A stretch of 39,641 nucleotides of DNA, taken from Eubacteriaceae bacterium (GTDB taxonomy: Bacteria; Bacillota; Clostridia; Eubacteriales; Eubacteriaceae). Position numbers and translations under genes: made by a program. The notes beneath the pieces were generated by a model that was not told where the DNA came from, made no database searches, and saw only the letters and a list, made by a program, of their open reading frames with translations. Shown one piece after another: positions 25,082 to 33,744 of this stretch. The stretch covers positions 1-39,641 of the forward strand of contig JAAYJS010000003.1 in NCBI GenBank assembly GCA_012522805.1. The letters are read 5' to 3'. The number at the start of each line of letters is the position of its first letter. Position 1 is the first letter of the stretch.

Positions 25082-26446
25082 CTATAAAAACGGTACCGGT
25101 ACAATGCCTAGAAGAATGAGCACGGCTACCGTCAGGTGTGCAAACACCCAAATCAAAGCTAAGCGGCTGGTCTCCTTCATTCCCGATCCGGAAATACCCA
25201 TGGCGGTGTACATACACAGGGCCAAGGGTGGCGTCATACCCTCTAAAGCACCAGTAATTGCCGGAAGAATGCCCGCTGCCAATAAGGGCGGCACATCTAC
25301 GGCAATTAAAACTCCTACAATCCCCACACCGAAAATTGCTATTTGAGAACTACCGGGCAAAAACATACCTAAAAACATGGTGAACAATGGCACGACAATG
25401 GCAACTTGCCATCCGCTCAAATTAAAAGAAGAGATGGTATGTTCCAAGGCTTGGCCCACATTTGCCTGTCCGAATAATTCCGAAATACAATATGCAAAAT
25501 AAATCGTCGCCGCTACCGGCACAACAGATTTGACTCCCTTTTTAAAAAGATTGACAATGGCTCGGGGACGAAGACCCCCTTCTAGTTGGTTTCGGCTGAT
25601 CCAAAGGGTGTATAAAGCAGCGACACCGGGTGTAAATTGTATTACCGATGAAAACAGGGCACCGGCGCCTTCTGCGCCGATTCGGGCTGTAAAAAAAGTG
25701 TCTTTGAGTAAAAAATCCAATAGAAGTGGTAGAAAAATAATGAAGGGAACCAACAAGGCTTTCCAACCTTCTTTAACCGTCTTTTTGAATGAGGAAATGT
25801 CCGCCACAGGAATCGCCTTGACCTTTTCTACTCGACACAAGATAAAGAGTAGCAACAGCCTCTGCGCGACAAACCAAAGACCTATCCCCCAAACCACCAG
25901 CCAAAAAGTGGAGAGATTAAAGGTATCGGGCATCGTCGCATCCAAAACACCAAAGGCTAAGAGGATCGTTCCCGATGGGGGTATCATCGGACCTAGAGAG
26001 CTGGCTGACATCTCCGTCGTTGCCGCTAACTCCGGGCTGAAGCCGGTTTTCATCATGGTGGGTATCGTAAAGACTCCGGTTGCGGCAACATTGCCCGGAC
26101 CAGTCCCCGACAAGGCGGACATAAAAGCAGAGGATGTTAAGGAAACGTAGCCGGCACCACCTCTAAACCGGCCTACCAAGCTCATCATAAAAGTGATGAT
26201 GGTGTTGACAACTTGGGTCTCTCCAAACACAAAAGCTAAAGTTAAAAATGCGACAATGGCATAAAATAAGGTGTTGGTGGAGGGTTTTAATAAGAGAGCC
26301 GGTATCGCCTTTCCTTGTCCCATCACCACTGCCAACACAAGAAAACCCGTTAACATCGATTCGTAAATCGGACGCTTGAAAATAATAAAGCTGAGAACAA
26401 TAATAGCTAAAAGAAGAAGCATCCATAATAATTCCAATGGTATCAT
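25082..26446 (-). CDS. TRAP-type transporter, large permease (DctM-like)
   Basis: The 454-residue protein has about 12 membrane segments and DctM-type motifs: SALSGTGPGNVAATGVFTIP in the first half and GMFLPGSSQIAIFGVG in the second, plus SSLGPMIPPSGTILLAFG. Such proteins drive sodium-coupled import of organic acids or similar solutes with a solute-binding protein. No binding protein gene is in this operon, so the system may borrow one from elsewhere or work as a stand-alone permease. The ATG has AGGAGG upstream inside the preceding ATP-grasp gene and overlaps its end by 4 bases. Substrate not assigned. Confidence 0.82.
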   Translation of the reverse strand: MIPLELLWMLLLLAIIVLSFIIFKRPIYESMLTGFLVLAVVMGQGKAIPALLLKPSTNTLFYAIVAFLTLAFVFGETQVVNTIITFMMSLVGRFRGGAGYVSLTSSAFMSALSGTGPGNVAATGVFTIPTMMKTGFSPELAATTEMSASSLGPMIPPSGTILLAFGVLDATMPDTFNLSTFWLVVWGIGLWFVAQRLLLLFILCRVEKVKAIPVADISSFKKTVKEGWKALLVPFIIFLPLLLDFLLKDTFFTARIGAEGAGALFSSVIQFTPGVAALYTLWISRNQLEGGLRPRAIVNLFKKGVKSVVPVAATIYFAYCISELFGQANVGQALEHTISSFNLSGWQVAIVVPLFTMFLGMFLPGSSQIAIFGVGIVGVLIAVDVPPLLAAGILPAITGALEGMTPPLALCMYTAMGISGSGMKETSRLALIWVFAHLTVAVLILLGIVPVPFL

Positions 26447-27423
26447 CCTGTGTTCCTCCTTTCTAAGGCTAAGGTCACCAATTTGTCCAAAAGTGCTTCG
26501 TAGCTGTAACCTCCCATTTCTGCAAGAATCGGAAAATCTGAATAGCCTTTTTGCAGACCCGGCAATGTGTTCAGCTCGATGACATGGGGTTGACCTTTGT
26601 GATCCAGCCTGAAATCAATTCTGGCGAATTGCCGGCATCGTAAAGCAAGAAACGCTCTCTTTGCCATGTCGACTATTTCTTCTTCCAATTCTTTTGACAA
26701 TTCTGCAGGCACTTGGAATGAGACAACATCGTCGGCTTTTGCTTTGATCGTTAAAAAATCAACACCGCCGTCTTCAAAGATGTATTCCTTAATGGGCAAT
26801 ACTTCAAGAACATCGTTGCCCAAGATGCCCACCGTAAACTCTCTGCCCGGCAAAAATTCTTCCACCAGGATCATTTGATTGTAAGTTTTGATTTTTTCTT
26901 GAATGATTTTTCTTAGATTGTTTCGCTGAAGGACTTTGCTGGACTCTGTGATGCCGACGCTGGAGCCTTCGTGCTCCGGTTTGACGATGACGGGAAATTC
27001 AAAATCTTCTCTGATTTCTTCCTCCCCGGTAGAAAATAGTTGGGATTTTGCCGTTCGCACGCCCGCATCCTGCAAAAGAATCTTCGCTATTTTCTTATGT
27101 AGGCTTAGTACCTGGGTGGCCAGCCCGGATCCTACAATGGGCACATCCAGCATTTCCAACATGCCGACTATGTTGGCTTGGCTGCGTTTATTGGTGATGC
27201 CAGCACTTAAATTGAAAATAACGTCGGGCTTCGCTTTTAAGGCTTCTATTTTTTCCAGAAGCACATTGGTGGCTTCTATTTTCGTAACGCGATGTCCCAT
27301 AGATTTTAGGCCCATGGCAACCGCCCATACCGTTTCTCTCATTTGCTCTGCCCCATGGGGATTAAAAATTTGAGCCGATTCTTCCAAGTTCTCGTATTGA
27401 TTGTAAACTAAAACGATATCCAT
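26443..27423 (-). CDS. ATP-grasp ligase related to D-alanine-D-alanine ligase
   Basis: The start is MDIVLVYNQYENLEES with GGAGGG 6 bases before the ATG, 326 residues; the open frame extends 30 codons further back without support. ATP-grasp features are clear: FPVIVKPEHEGSSVGI (triphosphate loop), LVEEFLPGREFTVGI and HVIELNTLPGL (Mg-binding end). It lacks the N-terminal GGxSxEHxVS motif of true Ddl, having instead NPHGAEQMRETVWAVAMGL. So it is probably a peptide or amino-acid ligase of the Ddl family, with D-Ala-D-Ala synthesis not assured. It overlaps the TRAP permease by 4 bases, an uncommon context for a wall enzyme, and suggests it acts on an imported or exported solute. Confidence 0.8.
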   Translation of the reverse strand: MDIVLVYNQYENLEESAQIFNPHGAEQMRETVWAVAMGLKSMGHRVTKIEATNVLLEKIEALKAKPDVIFNLSAGITNKRSQANIVGMLEMLDVPIVGSGLATQVLSLHKKIAKILLQDAGVRTAKSQLFSTGEEEIREDFEFPVIVKPEHEGSSVGITESSKVLQRNNLRKIIQEKIKTYNQMILVEEFLPGREFTVGILGNDVLEVLPIKEYIFEDGGVDFLTIKAKADDVVSFQVPAELSKELEEEIVDMAKRAFLALRCRQFARIDFRLDHKGQPHVIELNTLPGLQKGYSDFPILAEMGGYSYEALLDKLVTLALERRNTG

Positions 27424-27734
27424 CCACGCCCTCCTATGTATACTAGATTTCAGAAAATAAAATAAAATGTTATATCTTGTGAAAATTTCAATTGAAAATA
27501 ATGTGAATAACATCTACAACTATAGCAGAGTTAACCTAAAACTAGCATAAAAAGTAGAACAAAACGATCAACGTGAAAATTTGAAGATGAACAGCATAAA
27601 AAGTTAAAAACTGTAAAATGTTGGTTCATTATTTGTTTTGAAATCCTATCGCTTAAGGGCTCTAATAACAACCTCCCTTGTCCCTCATCCAAAACTAAAG
27701 ATCCACTTGCTAAGGTTTCAAAAAGAAGGGCAAT
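27424..27734. other. Spacer between the ATP-grasp operon and the repeat-protein gene
   Basis: Very AT-rich, no credible gene on either strand. The promoter of the ATP-grasp operon should lie here (minus strand), but I find no hexamer pair good enough to name. Confidence 0.6.
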
Positions 27735-27771
27735 AAAAAATCAGAGTGGAGATGTTTTCTCCACTCTGATT
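27735..27771 (-). terminator. Terminator of the repeat-protein gene
   Basis: A perfect 13-bp stem, AATCAGAGTGGAG/CTCCACTCTGATT (27739-27751 and 27759-27771), runs into TTTTTT on the minus strand, 52 bases past the stop. Confidence 0.9.
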
Positions 27772-27822
27772 AGAGCAATTGAGTTCATAGACTTAATCCC
27801 AAAGGATCGGATCTATTTTAAT

Positions 27823-30800
27823 TTAACGCTTGCGCAACCACTTGATACCAACAAAGATGAGTCCGATTAACGAAACTCCCAATAACCCGCCTATGATGAA
27901 CAAGGGCGTGGTATCTCCGGTTCTCATACCAAGTTTTAATGGTATTCTCGTATAGGCTTTAGGTTTCTTTGAAACCTCTTTACCCTGTTTTGGATCCGGC
28001 TTTGGATCTGGTTGCTCTCCGCCCGGATCGGAAGGGTCTTTTTTATAGGTTGCGGTGACCTCTACGTCTTCCGCCGGCATGGTAAAGGTCGTGGTGGCAG
28101 CATTGGCATCGGCCAGTGTCACAGCGCCACTGTCCACCACCCATTTGTCAAAGACATAACCGGCCGGTGGCGCATCGGCTACAATGGTTACTTCGTCATT
28201 TTCTTCGGCTTCCGTAACCGTCACACCGCCCACTTGTGCAATCCCCTTGTTAACCGTCACATTGTATTTTTCAGGTGGCGTGGAGTCCGCTTTATAGGTG
28301 GCGGTCAATTCTACATCTTCCGCCGGCATCACAAAGCCGGTGGTGGCGGCATTGGCATCCGCTAAGGTAACGGCACCACTGTCAACCACCCATTTATCAA
28401 AGACATAACCGGCCTCCGGCGCATCAGCAGCGATGGTCACGTTCGCACCAGCTTTCGCTTTGGTGATCACGTTATGACCGTCTTCCGCTTGACCACGGTT
28501 TACTTTTATGTTGTATTCCGGTTCCGGCTCCTCAATGTTCTTATAGGTCGCCGTTACTTCCACGTCTTCCGCCGGCATTATAAAATAGGTGCTGGGCGCA
28601 TTGGCATCGATGAAAGTAACATCACCTCGTACTACAACCCATTTATCGAACTCTTGCCCGGCTGGTGGGTCAAAGGCATCCAAGTTCACCTCCGCATTGA
28701 CTGCGGCACTGGAAGCTGGGGATCCTCCGACTGTTGCACTACCATTGTTGACGGTAATCAAATATTGACCGTCCGGTGGTGTTTCTTTGTCCCTATAGGT
28801 CGCTGTTACTTCCACATCTTCCGCCGGCATGGTAAAGCTGGTGGTTGTGGCAGCAGCATTTGCTAGGATTGCGCTACCGCTGTTTACCACCCATTTGTCA
28901 AAGACTTGGCCCGCCGGTGCCGTATCGGCAAGCAAGATGACGTTGTCGTTCTCCTGGGCTATGGTAATCGTGACACCACCGACTTCCGCATGACCATCGT
29001 TGACGGTAACGTTATACTCTGTGGGGGCTGCCGTTTTATAGGTGGCGGTCACTTCTACGTCTCTTGCCGGCATGGTAAAGGTCGTGGTTTCGGCGTTGGC
29101 ATCGGCCAAAGTAATTGTTCCACTGTCGACTACCCATTTATCAAAGACTTGTCCCGCCGGTGGGGCATCCGCTATGATGGTGACTTCGGCATTTTCCTCG
29201 GCTTCCGTTACGGTCGCACCACCCACTTGCGCTTTCCCTTTGTTGACCGTCACTTTGTGTTTCTTAGGCAGGGTGGGATCTGCCTTATAAGTAGCGGTCA
29301 CTTCTACGTCTTCCGCCGGCATAGTAAAGCTGGTGGTTTCGGCGTTGGCATTGGCCAAAGTAATCGTTCCACTATCCACTACCCATTTATCAAAGACTTG
29401 TCCAGCCTGTGCGGCATTGGCGACGATGGTGACCGTATCCCCTTCCTTCGCTTTGGTGGTTGGTGTTGAACCGATCCTTGCGATCCCTTCGTTGACTTTT
29501 ATATTATTAGCATCGGGATCTTCTTTATAAGTGGCGGTTACCTCTACGTTTTCCGCCGGCATGATAAAGTTGGTTATTCGCATATTGGGATTGCCTAAGT
29601 TAACGGCCCCTTTATTGACTACCCACTTGTCGAAAACTTTTCCGGGCAAGTCATTGCCAATGAGTTCGATGCGTTGACCTTCATCGGCTTTGGTAACCGT
29701 CTTTGACCCGAGCTTAGCGGTGCCTTCATTCACTTTTATATCAAATTCTCCCACATCTGCATCTTTATAAGTAGCGGTTACTTCCACGTCCATAGGCGGC
29801 ATAATGAAAGTCGTCCTCGTATCTTTTGCATTTTTCAAATAGACCGCTTCTTCGCCGGTATTGACGACCCAACGGGCAAAGACTTGACCTTCAGGTGCGG
29901 GTCCGGCATTCAAGATGACCTCTTGCCCCACTTCAGCACTTTGAATTATGGTTAACCCGCCGGGGGCATACGCCTTTCCGCTGTTCACTTTAACCTTGTA
30001 AGTTGTTGGGTCTCCTTTAAAGGTCGCTGCTATCGCAAAATCCTGTTCATTCGTTTTGAATTTTGCATCGGGTTTAGTCAATTCCTCCTCTGCAATAGCA
30101 GCAGGAGCGGATGTAAGGACCACCCATTTGTCAAAGGTCTTCCCCGGAGGGGTGTGGGGTTGCAATTGATACTTGGTATAGAAGTTCGCTGTCTTGGTGG
30201 TCACATCGTTGTTTTCGGGATCTCTCGCCACACCGTTTATGACTCTTATTTTATTCACCAGGGGCTTCCCTCTCATGATCGCGGTGACTTCCACGGGTTC
30301 ATCGCCCATGGTAAATTCAGGATACTCTTTCGTTGTATCAAAACTCACACCACCGCTGTTGATCTCCCATCTGGAAAACGGAGTACCCGAACGGGGTGCC
30401 AAACGGGCGAGTTTAACCGTATCTCCCGGTTTCGCCGATTGAGCATAGACAAAGGTTCCATCACTTAATTCTTTTCTAGCGTATCCATTGTTCACTTTAA
30501 TAGGCAATTCATCGGCAGGCATGTCTTTAAAATGAGCGGTCACTTCGAGTTTTTGTGCTCGCATTGTAAACCAATTGGTATTGGGTGACAGCTTCAATGT
30601 TTGGTAATCGTCCGCATCCGGCAGATATCCGGTAATGACTTCCCAGTGATCAAACACTTTACCCGCGGGGATATCGGCGACCAATTTAATTAACTCCGCA
30701 CACTCCGCTTTAGTGATCGCTCCATCTCCCGAGTAGGCAGTCCCTCCGTTGACCACCACCTCATAAGTAGGCGGTGGCGCCGCCAAGGCGGTCCCTAAGC

Positions 30801-30870
30801 CCGGCATTAAAGCCAGTGTTAAGGCGACCACAATTAATACGGCAACCATTTTTTTTGCTTTCATCATCAT
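27823..30870 (-). CDS. Exported surface protein with eleven InlB-type B repeats
   Basis: A 1015-residue surface protein. It has a signal peptide (Lys-rich start, hydrophobic core about 8-29, cleavage near ALAA at 28-31), then eleven repeats of about 75-80 residues at about 36-115, 123-201, 207-286, 291-370, 376-450, 456-529, 538-612, 619-693, 703-777, 786-860 and 869-943. Each repeat runs roughly VNxGxAxVGG, a Glu/Ala-rich stretch, PAGQVFDKWVV, and FTMPAEDVEVTATYK, the pattern of divergent InlB B-repeat domains. The C-terminal repeats are more alike than the N-terminal ones, as after recent duplication. A Pro/Lys linker and a membrane segment (989-1009) with a basic tail follow. The sorting site is abnormal: GMRTGD (981-986) stands where LPxTG would be. 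Likely role: adhesion or surface binding. Confidence 0.88.
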   Translation of the reverse strand: MMMKAKKMVAVLIVVALTLALMPGLGTALAAPPPTYEVVVNGGTAYSGDGAITKAECAELIKLVADIPAGKVFDHWEVITGYLPDADDYQTLKLSPNTNWFTMRAQKLEVTAHFKDMPADELPIKVNNGYARKELSDGTFVYAQSAKPGDTVKLARLAPRSGTPFSRWEINSGGVSFDTTKEYPEFTMGDEPVEVTAIMRGKPLVNKIRVINGVARDPENNDVTTKTANFYTKYQLQPHTPPGKTFDKWVVLTSAPAAIAEEELTKPDAKFKTNEQDFAIAATFKGDPTTYKVKVNSGKAYAPGGLTIIQSAEVGQEVILNAGPAPEGQVFARWVVNTGEEAVYLKNAKDTRTTFIMPPMDVEVTATYKDADVGEFDIKVNEGTAKLGSKTVTKADEGQRIELIGNDLPGKVFDKWVVNKGAVNLGNPNMRITNFIMPAENVEVTATYKEDPDANNIKVNEGIARIGSTPTTKAKEGDTVTIVANAAQAGQVFDKWVVDSGTITLANANAETTSFTMPAEDVEVTATYKADPTLPKKHKVTVNKGKAQVGGATVTEAEENAEVTIIADAPPAGQVFDKWVVDSGTITLADANAETTTFTMPARDVEVTATYKTAAPTEYNVTVNDGHAEVGGVTITIAQENDNVILLADTAPAGQVFDKWVVNSGSAILANAAATTTSFTMPAEDVEVTATYRDKETPPDGQYLITVNNGSATVGGSPASSAAVNAEVNLDAFDPPAGQEFDKWVVVRGDVTFIDANAPSTYFIMPAEDVEVTATYKNIEEPEPEYNIKVNRGQAEDGHNVITKAKAGANVTIAADAPEAGYVFDKWVVDSGAVTLADANAATTGFVMPAEDVELTATYKADSTPPEKYNVTVNKGIAQVGGVTVTEAEENDEVTIVADAPPAGYVFDKWVVDSGAVTLADANAATTTFTMPAEDVEVTATYKKDPSDPGGEQPDPKPDPKQGKEVSKKPKAYTRIPLKLGMRTGDTTPLFIIGGLLGVSLIGLIFVGIKWLRKR
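28042..30765 (-). repeat. Tandem array of eleven InlB-type repeats (about 225-240 bp each)
   Basis: The coding sequence is a direct array; the repeats nearest the 3' end of the gene (plus coordinates about 28.0-29.3 kb) share long near-identical stretches such as those coding FDKWVVDSG and MPAEDVEVTATYK. Such DNA can expand or contract by slippage and is prone to assembly collapse. Confidence 0.85.
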
Positions 30871-30898
30871 TCATACCCTTTCTTCTAAATTATCCAAT

Positions 30899-30926
30899 AC
30901 ACTTACACATTTACACTTACACATTT
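30899..30926. repeat. Tandem 14-bp direct repeat in the repeat-protein leader
   Basis: ACACTTACACATTT occurs twice in a row (30899-30912, 30913-30926), and a partial copy, ACACATTT, follows at about 30937. It is in the 5' leader of the surface-protein gene, 29 bases before the start codon. It might bind a protein or be a slippage tract. Confidence 0.85.
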
Positions 30927-30968
30927 CTATATTAGGACACATTTTTTTGGTCGGTATGCAACAGAACC

Positions 30969-30986
30969 GTTCAATCAGTTCAATCA
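30969..30986. repeat. Tandem 9-bp direct repeat near the transcription start
   Basis: GTTCAATCA occurs twice in a row just downstream of the predicted start of transcription. Direct repeats here could be half-sites of a regulator. Confidence 0.8.
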
Positions 30987-30994
30987 TATACTTA

Positions 30995-31023
30995 ATAATA
31001 ACTTAATTTTCATTGAAAATCAA
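30995..31023 (-). promoter_or_regulatory. Candidate promoter of the repeat-protein gene
   Basis: On the minus strand TTGATT (31018-31023, 4/6) and TATTAT (30995-31000, 5/6) are 17 bases apart. The leader would be about 120 bases and contains the two sets of direct repeats. Confidence 0.5.
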
Positions 31024-31073
31024 GCATGTGCACCCGTTCCCATCTTAAAAATACCTTTTCATTCCCTTGTCTC

Positions 31074-31131
31074 CAAAAAAACCTCACCTCAGTCGACATT
31101 TTTGTAAATGAGATTGTGGACTGAGGTAAGG
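31074..31131 (-). terminator. Terminator after the MATE gene
   Basis: The arms CCTCACCTCAGTC (31082-31094) and GACTGAGGTAAGG (31119-31131) pair with one mismatch around a 24-base loop, and seven T follow on the minus strand. It is 88 bases past the stop of the restored MATE frame (31219). Confidence 0.75.
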
Positions 31132-31295
31132 CCCTTCGTGCGGCTCTCTTCCTAATTGTAAGATTGCTCTTTTCTCTTTTTCATTTGTGTTGTTACTTTA
31201 TCTGTTTGGTTTTGTGGTTTACTGATCTACCGTTACCATCTTGTTTTCCGCAGAAAGCGCTCGACTTATCCATAAAAAGCCTACCAATTCACTGG

Positions 31296-32519
31296 CTAAA
31301 AAGGAGAGCCAACGCCGGTTACACCTAAAAGCTTCTGCAATACAAGAAGGAATAAGATCAGCATAATCATTCCTCTAGCCAATGCAAAGAAAAAGGCTTC
31401 TCTGCTTTTTGCAGCGGATTGCAGGGCGATGGAACCAATCAGGTTGTAGCCCAAAAATAAGAATCCAAGGCTATAAAGCCGTAATCCCTTTAGGGTCATG
31501 GCTAGTACCTCCTCATCGCCAGAAATAAAGACCGATGCCAAGAGTTTTGGAAAGAGCATACAGATCAGCACAACTGATATGGACAAAATCCAACTGACCT
31601 TCTGTGAGAAGGAAAGGATCTCTCGATATTTTTTTTCGTTTTCAGCACCTTTTGCCCTCCCTAAAAGAGGTTGCGCTCCTTGAGAAAGGCCTAAAAAGAT
31701 CGCTGTGAACATAAGAGATAAATTGGCTATGATCGCATAGCTGGATACGCCAATTTCACCAACCAGTGAAAGCAGCACAGCATTAAAGGCGAAAATAACA
31801 ACACCTTGACTGACTTCCATGACAAAGCTGGCCATTCCTTTTCCTAGAAGACGAAAAGGCGGCAGAAGTCTGGGTCTTAATTGTCTTAAAAGTTTTGCCT
31901 TTCTAAAATGCAGTGTACAGACAAGCAACCCTGCTACTTGTGCTATACCCGTCGCAAGACCAGCGCCGAATAACCCCCACGAAAAGCCAAAGACAAAGAG
32001 TGCATCCAGCGTTACGTTGAGGCAGCTACAAAGAAGCAATGCCGTCATGGCAAGTTTTGCTCCGTCATCATTTCGAAGAAGTACGACAAAGCTTTGAAAA
32101 AATACATAAAAGGGGCTAAACCAAAGGAGAATCCCTAAGTACTCCCTTGCGCCCTCTAAGGCTTCGCCACCACCTGTTAAAAACAGAAGAAGCGGATCAA
32201 AGAAAAACTGAAGCAGCAGGAGAAGTCCCAACCCTGTTAGAACAGCCCAGCTCATGGTCTTTTCAGCCCACTCTTTTGCTCTTTCAGTATCTCCACTACC
32301 GAGGGCTCTACTCATGGCTGTTGCGCCACCAAAACCAAGAAGAAGCCCCAGCCCCTGCATGACGTTGATCATGGGAATGGAAAGATTTAGACTTGCAAGC
32401 CCTTCATGTCCGAGTGCTTGGCCGACAATGAGTGTGTCTCCCAATACATAGAGACTGGTTCCCATCAGGCCAAAGATGCCCGGTAAAAAGGCAGATGTTA
32501 AAATTTTTCTTTTATTCAA
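31296..32519 (-). CDS. MATE family efflux transporter, C-terminus altered by a frameshift
   Basis: The 407-residue MATE multidrug exporter starts at a TTG with GGAGG 8 bases upstream. It has eleven or more membrane segments; LPGIFGLMGTSLYVLGDTLIVGQALG is typical of helix 1 and SLNLSIPMINVMQGLGLLLGFGGATAMSRALG of helix 2. MATE proteins usually have about 450 residues. Here the frame breaks after GVTGV: the next codons give GSPF and stop, while the other frame continues with LSFLASELVGFLWISRALS and more, ending at 31219. One missing T in a GTTTGG at about 31311 would restore a normal C-terminus (GVTGVWLSF). The break removes the end of the last membrane segment. Either a mutation or a base-calling error. 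Confidence 0.85.
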   Translation of the reverse strand: MNKRKILTSAFLPGIFGLMGTSLYVLGDTLIVGQALGHEGLASLNLSIPMINVMQGLGLLLGFGGATAMSRALGSGDTERAKEWAEKTMSWAVLTGLGLLLLLQFFFDPLLLFLTGGGEALEGAREYLGILLWFSPFYVFFQSFVVLLRNDDGAKLAMTALLLCSCLNVTLDALFVFGFSWGLFGAGLATGIAQVAGLLVCTLHFRKAKLLRQLRPRLLPPFRLLGKGMASFVMEVSQGVVIFAFNAVLLSLVGEIGVSSYAIIANLSLMFTAIFLGLSQGAQPLLGRAKGAENEKKYREILSFSQKVSWILSISVVLICMLFPKLLASVFISGDEEVLAMTLKGLRLYSLGFLFLGYNLIGSIALQSAAKSREAFFFALARGMIMLILFLLVLQKLLGVTGVGSPF

Positions 32520-32566
32520 ATAATAATCCTCCTCTATTAATTTTAAGAAAGAATAGAGCTTTTGTC

Positions 32567-32596
32567 AAAAAAACGGTAGATTTCTCTACCGTTTTT
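32567..32596 (-). terminator. Terminator between the GNAT and MATE genes
   Basis: A 12-bp stem AAAAACGGTAGA/TCTACCGTTTTT (32569-32580, 32585-32596), loop TTTC. T runs exist on both sides. It ends the GNAT transcript upstream of the MATE gene. Confidence 0.85.
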
Positions 32597-32627
32597 ACTA
32601 ATTTTAAATATGATTATATGTCGAATG

Positions 32628-33131
32628 TTATTCAAAAGTACGCGTATACCTTACTTCTCTAACGCTTTTGCCACCTATTTTATCTTCAAGGTAGTCGTTT
32701 TCTCTCATAAACCCCGAGTTCTCATAAAACCGGATCGCTTTTTTGTTTTCTTCCAAGACATACAGGAAAATCTCTCGATAACCTTGTTTTCTCAACTCTT
32801 CAAGTACAACATTTATGAGCTTTCGGCCCCATCCCTTTCCCATATACTCAGGCATTAAATAGATGGATACAATTTCACCTGCACTTTGATGTTCTTCAAA
32901 CCTAGAGGCACAAAAACTTGACGTACCAATGTATTCGCCGTTCTCAGTCATGACGATGGTGTTTATGTCTTCAAGCTCAAGAAAGGAAACCCATCTTCCA
33001 CTCTCTAAACTATCTAGAAATGATTCAGGTATCAAACCTTTATAGGCATACTTCCAACTTTCCTCGTATATTTTGCTTATCTTAAATAGATTATCCTCAG
33101 AATTTATGTATCTAATTTCCAAATTTCTCAC
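32628..33131 (-). CDS. GNAT N-acetyltransferase
   Basis: A 167-residue GNAT with the motifs GEIVSIYLMPEYMGKGWGRKLI (acetyl-CoA loop GKGWGRKL) and LYVLEENKKAIRFYENSGF (motif B). The first start is GTG (33129-33131). A TTG three codons later (33120-33122) has GGGGTGAG 4-5 bases upstream, and the GTG is part of that ribosome site, so the TTG (MEIRYINSED) may be the true start. Substrate unknown. Confidence 0.85.
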   Translation of the reverse strand: MRNLEIRYINSEDNLFKISKIYEESWKYAYKGLIPESFLDSLESGRWVSFLELEDINTIVMTENGEYIGTSSFCASRFEEHQSAGEIVSIYLMPEYMGKGWGRKLINVVLEELRKQGYREIFLYVLEENKKAIRFYENSGFMRENDYLEDKIGGKSVREVRYTRTFE

Positions 33132-33443
33132 CCCATGTGTTTGCCATCTCTTTTATCCAAACAGTTTTGATATCTAGACTATACTTTCAACTCGTGCTCT
33201 TACTATAAATTCTTTCTAGGATGGGCATGCCGTTACAATACATCCTCCACAATTTTGTTGGAGACTTCAGATCGGATTCTGCGCCAAGGCAGCATCTTTT
33301 GAAAAAGAGCTGAGGATTTTATTTACCCCTGTTATAGAAAAAAAGACTGGAGTTGTTCATTCCAATCGCTTTAATTTCATTTTTTTTGTATGACTCCTTA
33401 CCCTCCTATGGAATAAACCATCAAGAGCTACGTTGAGAAAATA
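33132..33443. other. Spacer without a clear gene
   Basis: No open frame with a ribosome site and more than about 30 codons was found on either strand; no obvious hairpin terminator. Confidence 0.6.
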
Positions 33444-33623
33444 TTATCTTTGTTTTTCTTGTTTTTTCTTTGACAATTTATCTAAAAACAACCCAACTAA
33501 GAGAATGCCGATGGCCGCACCGTATAAAAAACCGGATATAAAGTCACGGATGTTTGCAATTTTTGGTAAAATGATGGCTAACACTAAGAACAACATACCA
33601 ATAGGAATATACGTTTTTTTCAC
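33444..33623 (-). CDS. Small membrane protein, 59 residues
   Basis: A GTG start (33621-33623) with GGGAGGG 4 bases upstream opens a frame MKKTYIPIGMLFLVLA and onwards. Two hydrophobic segments (about residues 6-20 and 28-47) are joined by a short polar turn, and the end is strongly basic (KKKQEKQR), so the C-terminus is likely cytoplasmic. It is preceded on the same strand by the MerR gene, 121 bases upstream. No family is recognised. Good ribosome site and two-helix layout favour a real gene. Confidence 0.65.
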   Translation of the reverse strand: MKKTYIPIGMLFLVLAIILPKIANIRDFISGFLYGAAIGILLVGLFLDKLSKKKQEKQR

Positions 33624-33744
33624 TTTGCCCTCCCATTTTTAATTTTATTTTTAAAGTAACAAATCATTTTATCATTTAAGAGTGTATCTTTCAAACATCG
33701 CTTTTCCTATATCTTTTAGATCGCTCTAAATTTGTCATTTAACT

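Noticed and set aside
26443-27423. Calling the ATP-grasp gene ddl
   Set aside because: The N-terminal Ddl motif is absent and the operon is with a TRAP permease, so only a family-level name is justified.
27912-29469. Several long plus-strand frames across the repeat-protein gene
   Set aside because: They are antisense to the InlB-type repeats; their length follows from the repeated codons, and they have no ribosome sites.
28042-30765. CRISPR-like array
   Set aside because: The periodic DNA is coding, about 230 bp per unit, with no short repeat-spacer pattern.
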